A DNA stretch of 63,273 nt from a virus, in IMG/VR virus record IMGVR_UViG_3300008625_000012, positions 1-63,273 of that record; one strand, 5' to 3'. Positions 31,373 to 43,900 of this stretch are shown here, piece by piece (positions within the stretch are counted from its first letter, which is position 1; the number at the start of each line of letters is the position of its first letter). The notes beneath the pieces are model-generated. The model was not told where the DNA came from. It worked only from the letters and a program-made list of their open reading frames with translations, and made no database searches. The position numbers were made by a program, and so were the translations under genes.

Positions 31373-31818
31373 CCTACACCGTAGCTCGTATCCCCAACGA
31401 AGTGTTGGATATGGTGGACGAAGACGCCAGACGACTTTTGGTGCCTGCCTTGGAAAGATCAGAGGCTCGCTTCAAGATTGACGATGTCATGGCTGGCCTG
31501 TTCGGCGGGCAGTTTACGCTCTGGTTTGCCTTCGATGACAAAAACACCCCTGTTGGCGCGGTGGTCACGTCTATTGAGCAGTACCCACAGAGGAAGATGG
31601 TCAATCTTCTGTATTGCGGCGGCGACGACCTTGAGGGCTGGCACGAAGAAATGCTGGACACGCTGGAAAAACATATGTGGGAAAACGATTGTCGTGGGTT
31701 GGAAGTTGTTGGCCGCTATGGCTGGCAGAGGTTCCTCAAGAAACACGGCTGGGAAGCGCGCTATGTGGTGTGTGAGAAAATATTTGATGAGAAAGAGGAG
31801 GCACAGGATGTGGCCTAA
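31369..31818 (+). CDS. GNAT-like internal protein (149 aa), T7 gp13-like
   Basis: The pattern of strands and helices (LWFAFDDKNTPVGAVVTSIE, then YCGGDDLEGWHEEMLDTLEK) resembles the GNAT fold, and its place among internal virion genes parallels T7 gp13. The acetyl-CoA-binding signature is not clear, so enzymatic activity is unsure. ATGA overlap with the previous gene. Confidence 0.6.
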   Translation: MTYTVARIPNEVLDMVDEDARRLLVPALERSEARFKIDDVMAGLFGGQFTLWFAFDDKNTPVGAVVTSIEQYPQRKMVNLLYCGGDDLEGWHEEMLDTLEKHMWENDCRGLEVVGRYGWQRFLKKHGWEARYVVCEKIFDEKEEAQDVA

Positions 31819-31820
31819 AC

Positions 31821-32828
31821 ATGGGTAAGGGCGGCGGCAGCGGCGGCGGACAAGCGCCAGCGCCACCCCCGTCGACATCAACGGTAAATCAGTCTAATCT
31901 GCCTGATTACGCCAAGCCCTTCTTCACACGCCTCATGGAGCGCGGCGAGGAAGAAAGCAACGCGCCTTACATCCCGTATGAGGGGCAGCGGCTTGCTGAC
32001 TTCAGTTCAGACACACAGGCTGGGTTTCAGGACATCCGCGACATCGCCTCATCGGGTGTCCCAGCGGCCTTCACTAATGCTGAAACTGCCTTAACTGGCA
32101 TTGCTGGACAAGACCCGCTGGCGCAGCAGGCGCAGTTTGCCGACACCGGAAATTTCACCGACGCTGGTGTGGCTGCAAGCTACATGAACCCCTACACACA
32201 AAACGTGCTGGACACGCAACAGGCGCGTCTCCAGCAGCGGTTCAACGAGCAACAGCTTGGCCGTGAGGCGCAGGCTGTGCAGGCCGGGGCGTTCTCAAAC
32301 GACAGGCGCAACGTTCAAGAGGGCATCGCCCAGCGTGAGTTCGATATCCAGCAGAACGAAATCGAACAGCGGGCATTGCAGGCAGCATATGAAAGCGGTG
32401 CCAACATCTTCAATGCTGACCGCGCAGCAGACATTCAGAACAGGGCCTTAAACACAGAGGTGTTTGCTGGCAACCAGCAGCGCGGCATCGAATATGATCG
32501 CAATGCACTGGCCGCAGCAGAGCAGCTTCGGGCGCAGGGCCTTGCAAGCGATGAGTTGTCCTTCGGACGGGCTAAAAGTCTGGCTGGTGTCGGTGGTGCG
32601 TTTGACGACCAGACGCAGCAGTCACTGGACATTGGTTACACGGACTTCATCAACCAGCGTGATTTCCCACGCAACCAGTTAAATTATTACGGCGGTATCC
32701 TGCATGGTGTGCCGATTTCGCCACAACAGGAAACAACCACGTTCCAAGCTCCCCCGTCACAACTGAGCCAGCTTCTTGGCCTTGGTGTTGGTGGGCTTGG
32801 GTTGGCGCAGGCATTATCAGCGGGCTAG
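31821..32828 (+). CDS. Internal virion protein (335 aa)
   Basis: A glycine-rich N-terminus (MGKGGGSGGGQAP) precedes helical, glutamine- and arginine-rich repeats with GREAQAVQAGAFSNDRRNVQ, a type common in internal virion proteins of environmental podoviruses. No enzyme motif. Probably part of the inner core or the ejection apparatus. Confidence 0.65.
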   Translation: MGKGGGSGGGQAPAPPPSTSTVNQSNLPDYAKPFFTRLMERGEEESNAPYIPYEGQRLADFSSDTQAGFQDIRDIASSGVPAAFTNAETALTGIAGQDPLAQQAQFADTGNFTDAGVAASYMNPYTQNVLDTQQARLQQRFNEQQLGREAQAVQAGAFSNDRRNVQEGIAQREFDIQQNEIEQRALQAAYESGANIFNADRAADIQNRALNTEVFAGNQQRGIEYDRNALAAAEQLRAQGLASDELSFGRAKSLAGVGGAFDDQTQQSLDIGYTDFINQRDFPRNQLNYYGGILHGVPISPQQETTTFQAPPSQLSQLLGLGVGGLGLAQALSAG

Positions 32829-32832
32829 GCTT

Positions 32833-34929
32833 ATGAGTATTGTTCAGCAAGCAGAGACACTCAAAGACGTAAGTGACAAGCGCATCCAGCAGGAGATGCA
32901 GCAGCCCACCGGGCAGTTTCCGCTGTATCTGGTCACATCTGAGGCCAAGCGCCGTGCTGATCTGCGTCAACGGTTCAAGGCTGAAAAAGCAGAAGCCCCC
33001 CAGACCACCGTGCAAGAAGAATTAATGGCTAAACTGGCCCAGCAGACCCAGACCCCCGGACTTCCGCAGGGCGCTGGGGCGCAGGGTCTTGGCTCCGTGC
33101 AGCCGCCACAGCAGCACCCGCAGCAAGCACCTCCGCGCATCCCCCCACAGGCTGCCCCGTCTCTGCCGCCGTCTCAGAACCCCCGTGGCTTCGCTCAGGG
33201 CGGCATGGTGCGTGGATACGCCGGTGGCGGCAATATCCGCACCCAGAACACCCCCGCAGCCAGTTTCCAGCACGGCCTACAGAACCAGTTTTCATTCTTC
33301 GGCCCCCGTGGTCCAAACATCATTGAGCGCGGAGAGGGTCAGCCGATCAGCGGCAGTGGTCAGGTAAGCGGCATTATGTCTGCATTTCAGCAGCAATCCC
33401 CGCTTGTCTATCGGTTGCTTGGCGATCAGATACAGGCCCAGTTGACGGCGTCTCCTGAATTTGGCGCACAGCCTCCACTGGCCGCATCAGCGCCGCCCAT
33501 TGCGCGGCAGGTCACCGCTGCCCCCACTGGCTTCAGGCCCGGTTTCCAGTCAGAGTTCAGTCATTTCCGTGGCGAAGACCCCAAGAACAAGGCTGCTCAG
33601 GGCGGGATGGTGAGGGGGTTTCAGGGGGGTGATATTATTACGCCGAAGAATGAAAACTGGTTCTGGTCGCCATACGACCCATTCTTTAAGCACCCAACCA
33701 CCGCCTTAACACCGCCGGACGTGGGTAAAAACCGTTCTTTTATGGAACGATACGGTGAATTGCCGTCCAAGCTGTCCGCCCTATTTGACGCTCCTCGTTC
33801 AAAGCCACAAACTCAGCAGCAAGTTGACAAACTTCCGGGGTCGCGTGATGCCACTAACGCGCCTAGCAACGACACGCCATATCTTACTGTGCCATACAGC
33901 TCCCCGTGGCCCGTAGGTCTGGACGAATTTAGCAATCCAATTGATGTGGATGGGCAGGGTTTTTATGCTGGAACCTCTGATTACAAGGAGCGCACCGCCG
34001 CCGTAGCTCCTGACGATCTTGAATACATCGACCCAAGACCAGTGCCGGAAATCCTAGACACGGATAGCTTTGAGAGCCTCCATAAGTCCCGCGCCGATGA
34101 ACTGGCCCAAGAGCGCGGCGACCCGTATGCCAAGTTTGCTGACATCATGGCTGCGCGGGCAGAGAGTGTTGGGGACGATGCTACGAAGAACAAGTGGATG
34201 GCGCTTGCTGAAGCCGGGTTCGCCATCGCCGCTGGTGAAAGCCAGTATGCAATGACCAATATAGGAAAGGGTGCCGGGGTGGGCGTCAAGGCGCTTAAAG
34301 AAAGCAATGCCGCAATTCAGGCGAGGAAAGACAAAAACCTTGCTCTTAATATGCAGCTTTCCGCAGCACAGCAGTCTCACAAGAGCGAGATGGACAGGCT
34401 TGCCACTGCCCACGCTAACGGTGAAATCAGCACCCAGCAATACAATGCCGGTCTGGCGCTTAAGAGAAACGAAGCTGAAAACACTCGTATTCGCATACTC
34501 AACCAGAACCGGGCCGCAAAACGTAGCTCTGAGTTTGAGCAGTACAAACTTAATGTTGCCCGCGAAGAGAAGGCTCTCGACAGGCAGGAACTGGAACTCA
34601 ACCGCCAGAGCGCGGAGAGGATTGCCGATATAGGGGCTTCGGTTAAGGCGAAGAAAACCGCCCTCATAGCATGGTCCGCTGCCCTCAAGAAAGCAGACGC
34701 AGATCGTGACCCAACAACCGGCCTGTATGATGCTGAGAGCCTGAACATGATTAGGGCCAATTATATTGACGCCGGTGGTAGTCAGCTATTCCTTCCCTCG
34801 CTTATGGAGTTGCTGGAGGGGCCTGACAGGGTCACCGCCGGTGCCAGAATGGGCATTGAACTTCCAAAGGGAGCGGATGGCGCTTACCAGTATGGTAACA
34901 AACCGTATAGGCCCGCAAAGCCACAATAA
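32833..34929 (+). CDS. Internal virion protein (698 aa) with GGMV repeats
   Basis: ATG at 32833 (GGCTTATGAG) is chosen over a GTG/ATG 57 bases upstream, as that would overlap the previous gene. The N-terminal part is Gln/Pro-rich. FAQGGMVRGYAGGGNIRTQN near residue 120 and KAAQGGMVRGFQGGD near 255 are two copies of a motif shared with other virion proteins. From about residue 430 it is a long charged helical region. It precedes the polyvalent gene and probably forms an ejection core with it. Confidence 0.65.
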   Translation: MSIVQQAETLKDVSDKRIQQEMQQPTGQFPLYLVTSEAKRRADLRQRFKAEKAEAPQTTVQEELMAKLAQQTQTPGLPQGAGAQGLGSVQPPQQHPQQAPPRIPPQAAPSLPPSQNPRGFAQGGMVRGYAGGGNIRTQNTPAASFQHGLQNQFSFFGPRGPNIIERGEGQPISGSGQVSGIMSAFQQQSPLVYRLLGDQIQAQLTASPEFGAQPPLAASAPPIARQVTAAPTGFRPGFQSEFSHFRGEDPKNKAAQGGMVRGFQGGDIITPKNENWFWSPYDPFFKHPTTALTPPDVGKNRSFMERYGELPSKLSALFDAPRSKPQTQQQVDKLPGSRDATNAPSNDTPYLTVPYSSPWPVGLDEFSNPIDVDGQGFYAGTSDYKERTAAVAPDDLEYIDPRPVPEILDTDSFESLHKSRADELAQERGDPYAKFADIMAARAESVGDDATKNKWMALAEAGFAIAAGESQYAMTNIGKGAGVGVKALKESNAAIQARKDKNLALNMQLSAAQQSHKSEMDRLATAHANGEISTQQYNAGLALKRNEAENTRIRILNQNRAAKRSSEFEQYKLNVAREEKALDRQELELNRQSAERIADIGASVKAKKTALIAWSAALKKADADRDPTTGLYDAESLNMIRANYIDAGGSQLFLPSLMELLEGPDRVTAGARMGIELPKGADGAYQYGNKPYRPAKPQ

Positions 34930-34947
34930 GCCCACAGGAGCCTAGCC

Positions 34948-37900
34948 GTGCAGCGGTATGAAATAGACGGTGTGGGCCTTATGGACTTCCCCGACGAAAT
35001 GTCGGAAGAAGACATCGCGGCCACCATTGAAACAGAAATTCTCCCAAGCGCCGACCTTGAAAACCCCGACCCTGAGATGGTCGCGCTGCGGCCTGACCTA
35101 TTTCCAGACATCAACCGTGGGTCACTCTTCGGCGGCATCGGCAGCGGTGCGGAGCGCCTAAGTAGGGTTCCTGAAAACATCGGCGCAGCCGTAGGCCGGG
35201 ACGAAGAAGACCTCTTCTCTCTCAAAGACCAGATGGCTGCGGACGATCAAGATCATATATATCGGGCCAATCTTGACGACGCTGTGGGGCAGTTCCAACG
35301 TGGTGATTACACCGGCTCTGCCAGCACGTTCTTTCTGGACATCATCCCGCAGACGCTGGGCGAGAGCCTACCTGATTTAGGCATCATGGCCTCTGGTGCT
35401 TTCGCTGGCGCTAAGGCTGGTGCCGTGTTCGGCGCTCCCGGCGCAGCTATCGGCGCAGCCGTAGGCGGCATCCTTGCTGGAACACCGTCGTTTGTCGGCC
35501 AGCATGTTGAGCGGCAGGTCAGGGAAGGAAATATCACCGACCCGGAGGACATCGACACTGCCAGTGCTGTGGGCACTGGTGTTGTCTCTGCCGCCCTTGA
35601 ATACGCCATATTCCCAATCCTTGCCCGCACCCCCGGCATCAGGGCGTTAAAGCCAGAGACCATCTCTGCGATGCTCAAGAGAGGGGCCAATCTTCTTTCC
35701 ACCAAGGAGGGGGCAAAAATACTTGGAAAAGCCTCTCTTATCGGTGGGGCGACAGAAACGGTCACTGAAACAGGCCAACAGGTTCTTGAGAGAGCGCAGG
35801 CTGGCCTGACCATTGACCCTGAAGACGAGCAGGCGCTTGGTGAATACATAGAAAGTGCGGTTCTTGGCGGTGCCTTGGGCATGATCTTCGGTGCCGGTGC
35901 TGGCACTTTTGGTGTTGCAAGGACACGTAAGGCTGGACACGCCTTCAACGAGATGGCCGAAGAACAAAGAATAGAGCTAGAGGCTGCGGCGGCGGAGGCG
36001 GAGCGCAGGAGAGCCATCGGCCTTGGGATTATCCCAAACCAAGAAATCTTATCCTTGACTGCCCGCCCAGAGCTTATGCCAGACACAGACCTGATGCCTG
36101 TGGAGGACGGTGACCGCGACCTGAATATGTCGGAGGCTGTTGAGGGTGGTGTTAACAGGACTGAGGCCCAATTCAAAAGAGACGCCGACCAACGCCTTAT
36201 TGACGAGGCGATGGACCCCAAGAACGAAAATCAAACGCCAGAACAGGCCAATGCAGCAAGCCTGTTTAAGGCGGCACGCGAGAGCCTACATGGGATGCGC
36301 TTCACTCCAGCGGAACTGGAGACGGCAGGGGCATCCAATATTGCTCAGGCAGTAGCTGATATGGAGGCCGGTCAAGGCAACCTCACCGTCGAGCAGGACG
36401 GTTTCACCATCGAAGAACTGGAGGAGCAGGGCCGTGTCCGTGGAGTGGACCCTGAAGTGCTGTCTGGTGAGCTACAGGCGCTGCGTCAGCTTCGTCGCCC
36501 TGAGACAGAGCGTGTCAATAATGTCACAGAGCCTGAGATCATCGAACTAGCCAAAGAGAAGAACGTCCTCACCGGCACCAAGTCTTTTGATGCGCTGGTG
36601 AAATACGTCACTGGCGCAGACAGGCTCTCCAAGGCATCGCCGTTCCGTCTGGCTCTTATGAGGGACACCCTTCGGCGGGTCGCGCCGTTTGAGACCCTAG
36701 ACAACCTCCTTGATGTTAGGGAAGAGAACTACACCCACGAAGATTTCAACAGGGCAGTTCAGATCGTTCTCAACAACAAGCAGGGTAAGGGAAAGACACC
36801 CAAGTTTAATAGGGCAGAACTGAAGCGCAATTTCCCAGACCTCAATATGAAGGACATCGCGCAGATACGTGAAGAGATGATACGTATCGGCCTTGTGAGA
36901 CAATCTGACGGTAGGGTGACGCATGAACTGATGCGGCCAGAGTTTATTCCACCGACCACGCCGGTCAAAGGTCCGACGCCTATCATCGAAGAGGGCCGTG
37001 AGGTTGATTACGAGGTAAGAGGCTCAGACGGTAAGCATGTGGTTGTCGCAAAAGAGCGCACCCCTGACCCCACCAAGACTGGAAAGATACAGGAAACGCA
37101 CATCCCGTTTGAGGAGGTCATCAGCATCCATGATGATGCCGATGGCGCTGAACTGGCGGCGCATAAATACCGCAACGGCCTGTCGTCTGTTAATCCAGAT
37201 GGGACGTATGCCAAACGTGAAGACGACGCTGGCCTGACTGATGTTGATCTTCGCTCTACCACGCCAACCGAAAAAGAAGTGCGGCAGTACAAAGCGTGGA
37301 AGGACCGCACCGGCAGGGCTGGGGTCCGCCTGACAAGTCAGCAGGTCAAGAACATCACGGAGGCCCTTAACAACAACAAGACGCAGCAGCTTCTGGCCGC
37401 TGTTGGAATTAATGCAGAGGTCGTTCAAGACCTTTCAAGGTTCCTGACGCAAGAAGAAAAGGACGCTGATGTCAGGTCGCCAGAGGGTGCGTGGGACAGC
37501 AACAACGAGGTCATACTGCTGGCAATCGACACTGCCATTGATGGTCTTGGGAACAGCATAACAGAAGAGGCGCTTGAGCAGGCCGCCATGGAAAACCTAG
37601 CGCGGGTTTTGTCTCATGAGCAAATCCACGCCCTCCGTGAAAAGAAAATCATCTCAGAAGATGACTTTAGGGTGCTTAAAAGATACGTGGAGAAAACTCG
37701 CCGCCCGCCTGAGTTATCAGCCCACCTTGGATGGACGCCGGGTGTTCTTCCAAACATGACCTACCTTGAAGAGGCGAGGATTGTTTATGCCGGTGAAGTA
37801 GCCAAGAACGTAACTAGGCTTAAGGCCAGAGGTAAATCAAGGGCGGAAATAAAAAGATACAACGAGGACTTTCTCAGGGAAGAGGCGGTTGCTGAAGCGT

Positions 37901-40900
37901 TCCGTGACTGGGCGAAGGACAAGACGCTTATCAACGGACGGCCTGAGAGTATTTTCCGAAAAATAATCAGGTTCATCATGACCCTTGGCGGGCTGCTCTA
38001 CGACAACGGCGTAAGATCAGCAGAGGACATCTTCAACCTCATCGAAGAGGGCACCTTGGATGGAGGCCCCGCCACCACTGCTGGCCCCCCCGACATTGAG
38101 ACCGGCCCCAAGTTCTCCATCGCTGGCCCAGCCATCAAGTATGACGGCAAGGTCTACTCTGTAAAGAACCCCATCGCCAACCACAACCAGATAGACATTC
38201 CGGGCGTCGAGAGCGTCTTTGAGGCAGAGAAGAGCGGCAGGCCGTTTATTGAGGGCTTCATAACTGACCGGGGCAAGTTCATCAGGCGTGACGATGCGTT
38301 TGATGAAGCTGCCGTCAGTGGGCAACTGACCAAAGAAGGCCAGACGGCGCGGCGGTATATGCAGCACCCCGACCTCATCACGCCGTATATCCGGTTCAAC
38401 GATGAGAGTGACGCCAGTTATTCCATAGCGCCTAACTTTGACGCCCTTGGGTTCTCAAGTCAGGCGTATGAGGCGGTTCGCAACTTCGGTGAGGAGAGCG
38501 GCACCGGGAAGATGTGGAAGCAACATCTGGCTAAAAACGCCAAGCCAGCGGAGCTTGACACTATCGTCGGCCTTGAGGAGATGCTTGCTGGCGTCGAGGG
38601 GCGCATCAGCAAGAAAGACATGCTCGACTTCATCAACCAGCGTGGCCTGAAGCTGGATGAGGTTGTGTTGGGCACAAAGAAGTTTGAGCTGCCAGACGGC
38701 ATGAAGATCATTCCCTTCGGGAGCCTAAACGTAGAGCAGTTCGATAAAGTTAGTGATCTTGGCGGCTTTAGGGATGACCCAAGAACCGGCTTGGTTATAG
38801 AGGAATTTTACGTTTTTCAAGGTGGGCGCTATGTCACAAGTTACCCGACCCGTGCAAACGCTGAACAAGACCTTCATCAAGTCTTAGCGGGGAGCGGCGG
38901 CACCAAGTTCCGTCATTATACTCTCCCCGGAGGAAGGAGCCACAGAGAGTTCTACATAACCCTCCCCAGCCCAACCACATCGGATGAGTTCGCATCATTC
39001 AACACCACGATTAAGGATTGGCTGGTTCCACCCTCGCATCGTATTGAAGACGCAGAGGCCGACAACCGACTTGTTCTAAGGGTGCGTGTCAGTGATCGCA
39101 TTATTGACGGTAAGAGCGTCCTGTTTATAGAGGAGCTACAGGGAGACCGTCAGCAAGCGGCAAAGGTGAAGGGCGGGTTTCAGTTGGAGAAAACTTTCAA
39201 CGACCTGTCTCCAGCAGACCAGACGATCTACAACCGTATGCAAGAGCTGGAAAAGATTGGCGCTCGAACAAATCAACAAGAGCGCGATGAATATGTAGCC
39301 CTTGCAGAAGCCGCCGGTGTCACTCCCGCTAGAGGCTCTATCGCCATGCTTGAAGGCGAGAGCCGCATACCGCCTATCCCGTGGGAGAAAGACAGCGAGT
39401 GGGGCCGGTTGGGTATGAAGCGGGTGATAATGAAGGCGGTTGAAGAAGGCTACGACAGTGTCGCATGGACGCCGGGTGCAACCCAGATAAGCCGCTACGA
39501 AGGCTCCGGCCATGTCATCAACGATGTTTTGTTAATGAATATGTCTTCTAGCTTTTCCGCAGAAGACGTAAAAATCATCACCAAGAAAGTGCGTGACGAA
39601 GGGCCGACTACATATACGCTGTCTGTTGAGGGCGTTGCAGGTCTAGAAGAGCCTATTCGCGCCCACCTGCTTACGGACGGCACATGGATAACGGCGCACA
39701 CAAGGAAGTCGCTTACGCTGGGGAGTGATGTGCTTGAATTAGGGAGGGTGTCCTCAATAGAAGATGTTGAGGCCATAATCAGGCACATGCTCAATGAGGA
39801 GCCTGAATTTTCTGGCGATCATTACGCGGTGGTGATTACAGACGAAGTGGGCGTGGACGTCTCACTTCCTAACGGTGGTCACTATGCAACAGAGAATGAA
39901 ATACGTGCGTTCTTAGGCGGCAAGGTTGCCAATGAACTCTTCAGTGAAGAAAACAGGAAAAAACTGGACAACAAAGAGCATGTTGAACTTAACAACGCAG
40001 ACACCACCGTTGGCGGTAAGGGGCTGGTTCAGTTTTATGACGACATTCTCACTAGCATTGCAAATAAGATCGGCAAGCGGTTCGGTGCGAAAGTCAAGCG
40101 AGGACGCCTTGAACGCAGGGGCGGTGGAAAATTCGACGCAATCCCCGATGCCGTTAGGATGAAGCGTGAGATGTGGCGTCTCCCCATCCCCAAGAAAATG
40201 AGCGACACCGTCAAGAAGGAGGGCTTCGCCAAGTTCTCCATTGCTCCACCAATAAACACGCGGGGCTGGAAGGACTGGTGGAAAGACAGCAAGGCTGTTG
40301 ACGGTGACGGCAATCCTATGGAGATGTATCGCGGGCTGCGTAGATACCCACATGCTGCCGGTAGACCGGTGCAGAAAGGCATCAGGTCCACGGAGAGCTA
40401 CACCTCAAGTACAGATGTGGCTAACATCTATGCATCAAGCCAAACTGGCGAACATGAATACGCCTTCACCACGGGGTCAAACATTAGAAAGGCGTATCTG
40501 TCTGTCCAGAACCCACTCGATTGGGCGAACGCAAGCGGTGCAGCTATAAACTTAGAGACAGTGGCGTCTCAGCTTAAGCTGTACAACGAATATGGGCACA
40601 TTGACCTTGATGGGGCCAAGGCCATCGGTGAGATACTGGACGAGCTTTCAACGCGAGAAAATATGGGAGTGATCGAAGGTAACTTCACCGCAGGAACCAC
40701 GTATGGCCTTACTGCGATTGACACGGCAGAGGCCGCTCAAGAGACATTTGATGAGCTTGAAATAAATCTCAAAGAGGCCCACCGCGTCTATGACGAAGAC
40801 CCATCGGTAGCGAACGGTAAAAATGTCGATACTGCGTCTAGAGAAATTACTGACTTCATGATGGCCGTGGAAATAGACGCTTATATACTGGCCGACCTTG

Positions 40901-43900
40901 AGCAGGTAACAGACTTAGCCAAAGCCGCTGGCTATGATGGTATCAAGCATAACGACGTTATCAACGCTGGCCTGCGGAGAGGGCAGGCACTTTTGGGAAA
41001 ATCTCCAGAGGAGTTGGAGGGCGTGGAGAGGTCTGGCAATGATCGCATCAATGTGACATGGCGACCCTTCCATGACTTCCAGTCCAAGTCACCATTCATC
41101 GACACCTTTGAAAGCGGCGAACTGGAGGAGAGCGGTGAGGCTAAGTTCTCCATCAGAGGCCCCGCCATCAAATATAAAGGGCAAGTCTACTCCTCCTCAG
41201 ATGTGAACGCCTCACACTACGAAATAGAGCTACCGGAGGGCGTTGACGTCTGGGATGCTGAGATAACGGACCCAAGTTACAAAGAGGGGTTCATGACCTC
41301 CAAGGGTCGTTTTGTTACACGCGAACAGGCGTTCGAGGAGGCGCGTGTAAGCGGCCAGTTGAACGCTCATGGTATAAACGCCAGCAAGGCGTATACGCCA
41401 GCCCTAATCACACCGTATATCCACACAGAGTTTAGCGGCGGCAAGTTCTCGTTGTCAGCGCCGACCATGATGCGCTACGCGGTGGACGTCAGGCGTCCCG
41501 GCAAGAAGACTATCACCAGACAGTTTATGGCCCCCAGCCTCACGGAGGCGCAGAAGATCGCCTACGGGTCAACGGCCTTAAATCGCGGTGCGTCTGAGCT
41601 AGTCAATATTAGATTAGACGACCCGGCGTTTGATGAGGGCGGGCACAAGAAATCCATCCGTGGGTGGAGAAGAAAATGGGACGCTGGAAACGACCAAGAG
41701 AAATACTTGGACGCCACATCATTTATCCGCATGTCCTCACGGGAGGACGACACAGAAATACCCGGTGTGGAAAATGCCATCGGCAGGATTTATGTCGGCC
41801 CCGACCCGTACTCGCTTGTTCTTATGAAGGGTCACGCCGATGAGTTCGGCAACGGCTTTGGTCTGGACCACATCGTTGACAAACTTGAGCGGTTCGACGG
41901 CGGGGCAGAGGAGTTCCGCGACAAACTTACCCAGATGATTGACGCTATGGGGCAGAAGAAAGTTCGTCTGTTCCCCTACAGACCGCAAAACCGTGAGACG
42001 TCAAACAAGCTGGACTGGACAGTTCTCTGGAAAGACTACGACGGCGGCGGGACGCTCTACCGCATGGGCGTGGAGTTGTGGACATCAGACAAAGACAGGG
42101 TCACCTACGCAGCCATAACCACGTTCTTCCCGGTTGATGCCAAGGCAGAGGAGCGCGAGAGGGCGTCTCAGGCCAAAAGAGAGAGCAGCCGCCGCAGGAA
42201 AGAAGCGACGCAAGATCGCAAGAAGGGCGCAGCGCGGCGCTCTATAGCCCCCGCCATAGTTCCAGAAGGTGAGGTCGCCATAAGGGCCGTCTCGCGTGAG
42301 AAAAGCGGCATATACAAAGGCGCACCCATTGCCAGCGGTATGACCCCACGGGAAGTGACCAAGCTGGTCAATAAGCTCACCAAGCAAGCATTGTCTGAAG
42401 TGGCTGTGTATGAGGAAAGCCAGTACTGGTATGAGAACGCTGGCATGGTGATACGGACCCTCTCCTCTGGCAACCAGAAGGTCATGGAAGACATGTTGCG
42501 TATTGTCGCCTACCTGTCGGCTGACAACTCACTTGGTTCCAATATTGCCGCAGCAATAGATACCGCGTATGACATCGCCGTGAATGGGAATATGACTGTT
42601 GGGCGGGGAAGATACATAAACGTAGCCCTTGAGCGCCTCCCGTTGGCAATTGCCGCAGAAAAGTTCGACAGTAGGCTCGACGGTGTAAGCGACAAGGTTA
42701 TGTCCTTCTACAGGAACATGCGCGACCCGGCCTATGGCACTAATGATTTTGCTGGAGAAAGCACGCTTGATAAATGGATGCACCGGGCCTTCGGCTTCAA
42801 AGTAACTGGGGATGAGAAATTTACACCAACGCAATACGCCTTTGGCCGGATGGTCATGCAGCGTGTGGCGAATAAACTTTCCAAGAAATTAGGAAGAACC
42901 GTCTTGCCGCGCCAAGCTCAGGCCATGATATGGACGGCAGAGCGCAACAAGGATGTCGAGCCAGCCAACGCAACGATGGTCGGGTTTGAGCATTATTTTG
43001 ACCGCCACGATGCCGTAATCACATGGGAAGCCAACCCGTCAGTCGTGACTGATCTGTTCCCTGAGATTGCCAGCCAGCCGATGCATGTGCAGAAGGAGTT
43101 CGCCAAACAAGCGTATGAGCTTATTACATCCGGGGGGCAAGACATCCTGCTCCACAAGATCGGCGGCGCTCCACTATACGCATCCATGCCCGGAACAGGC
43201 GGCTACGCTGGGGATGTATCGCCAAACATCACCACACACGTTATGTTGCCGCGCTCTGCCGACAAGTCTTACGACACAACAGCCGCTGACTTGTATGCCG
43301 CTGTGATTGGATATATATACAATCAGAACGCGGTGGCATGGCATCGGGCAGACCCGACGCTTAAGGCCAGTGTGTCCAACGTTGGCGTAAGGGCAGTGGT
43401 TGAAAGCGGCAGTGTTGACCCGACAGAGCTTTACAGGTTCGTCCGCACCCACATGGCATCGTCTGACTTCTCGCTTGTTCCAACGCTGGACGGTAAGATG
43501 GAGTTCCGGTTCATAAACTTTAACTCAAAGACAAAAGACAACCCTGATGGGATGCCTGACAGGTCGTATGTTGCGGCCTTGGAAAAAGCCCTGAAGAGGT
43601 TCCCCGGAAACGTCACGTTCAGAATTAAAGATTTTAAGTCCACCGGCGGCTACATAGAAAACAACTGGCAGGAGGATAAAAATGGCGAAGGTTATAAACG
43701 ACGGATCAGCGAAGCCGGACGACCCGATCTACTCAACTGGGCCGATGGTCGGAGGCAAGCGTTTCACAAACTTGTTAAAGACTGGCAGGCAAAAATCGAC
43801 CCCAAAGCAGCCCTTAGCAGAGATGGTGGAAGAGATGTTAATCAGGGAGACGTCCAAGAAATCCAACTCCCGCCGATAGAGCCTGACGGCACTGTCAGGC

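Noticed and set aside
35307-36221. Minus-strand frame of 304 codons inside the polyvalent gene
   Set aside because: Runs opposite the strongly supported polyvalent frame, is Ser/Ala/Pro-rich, and has no ribosome site; it is an antisense shadow.
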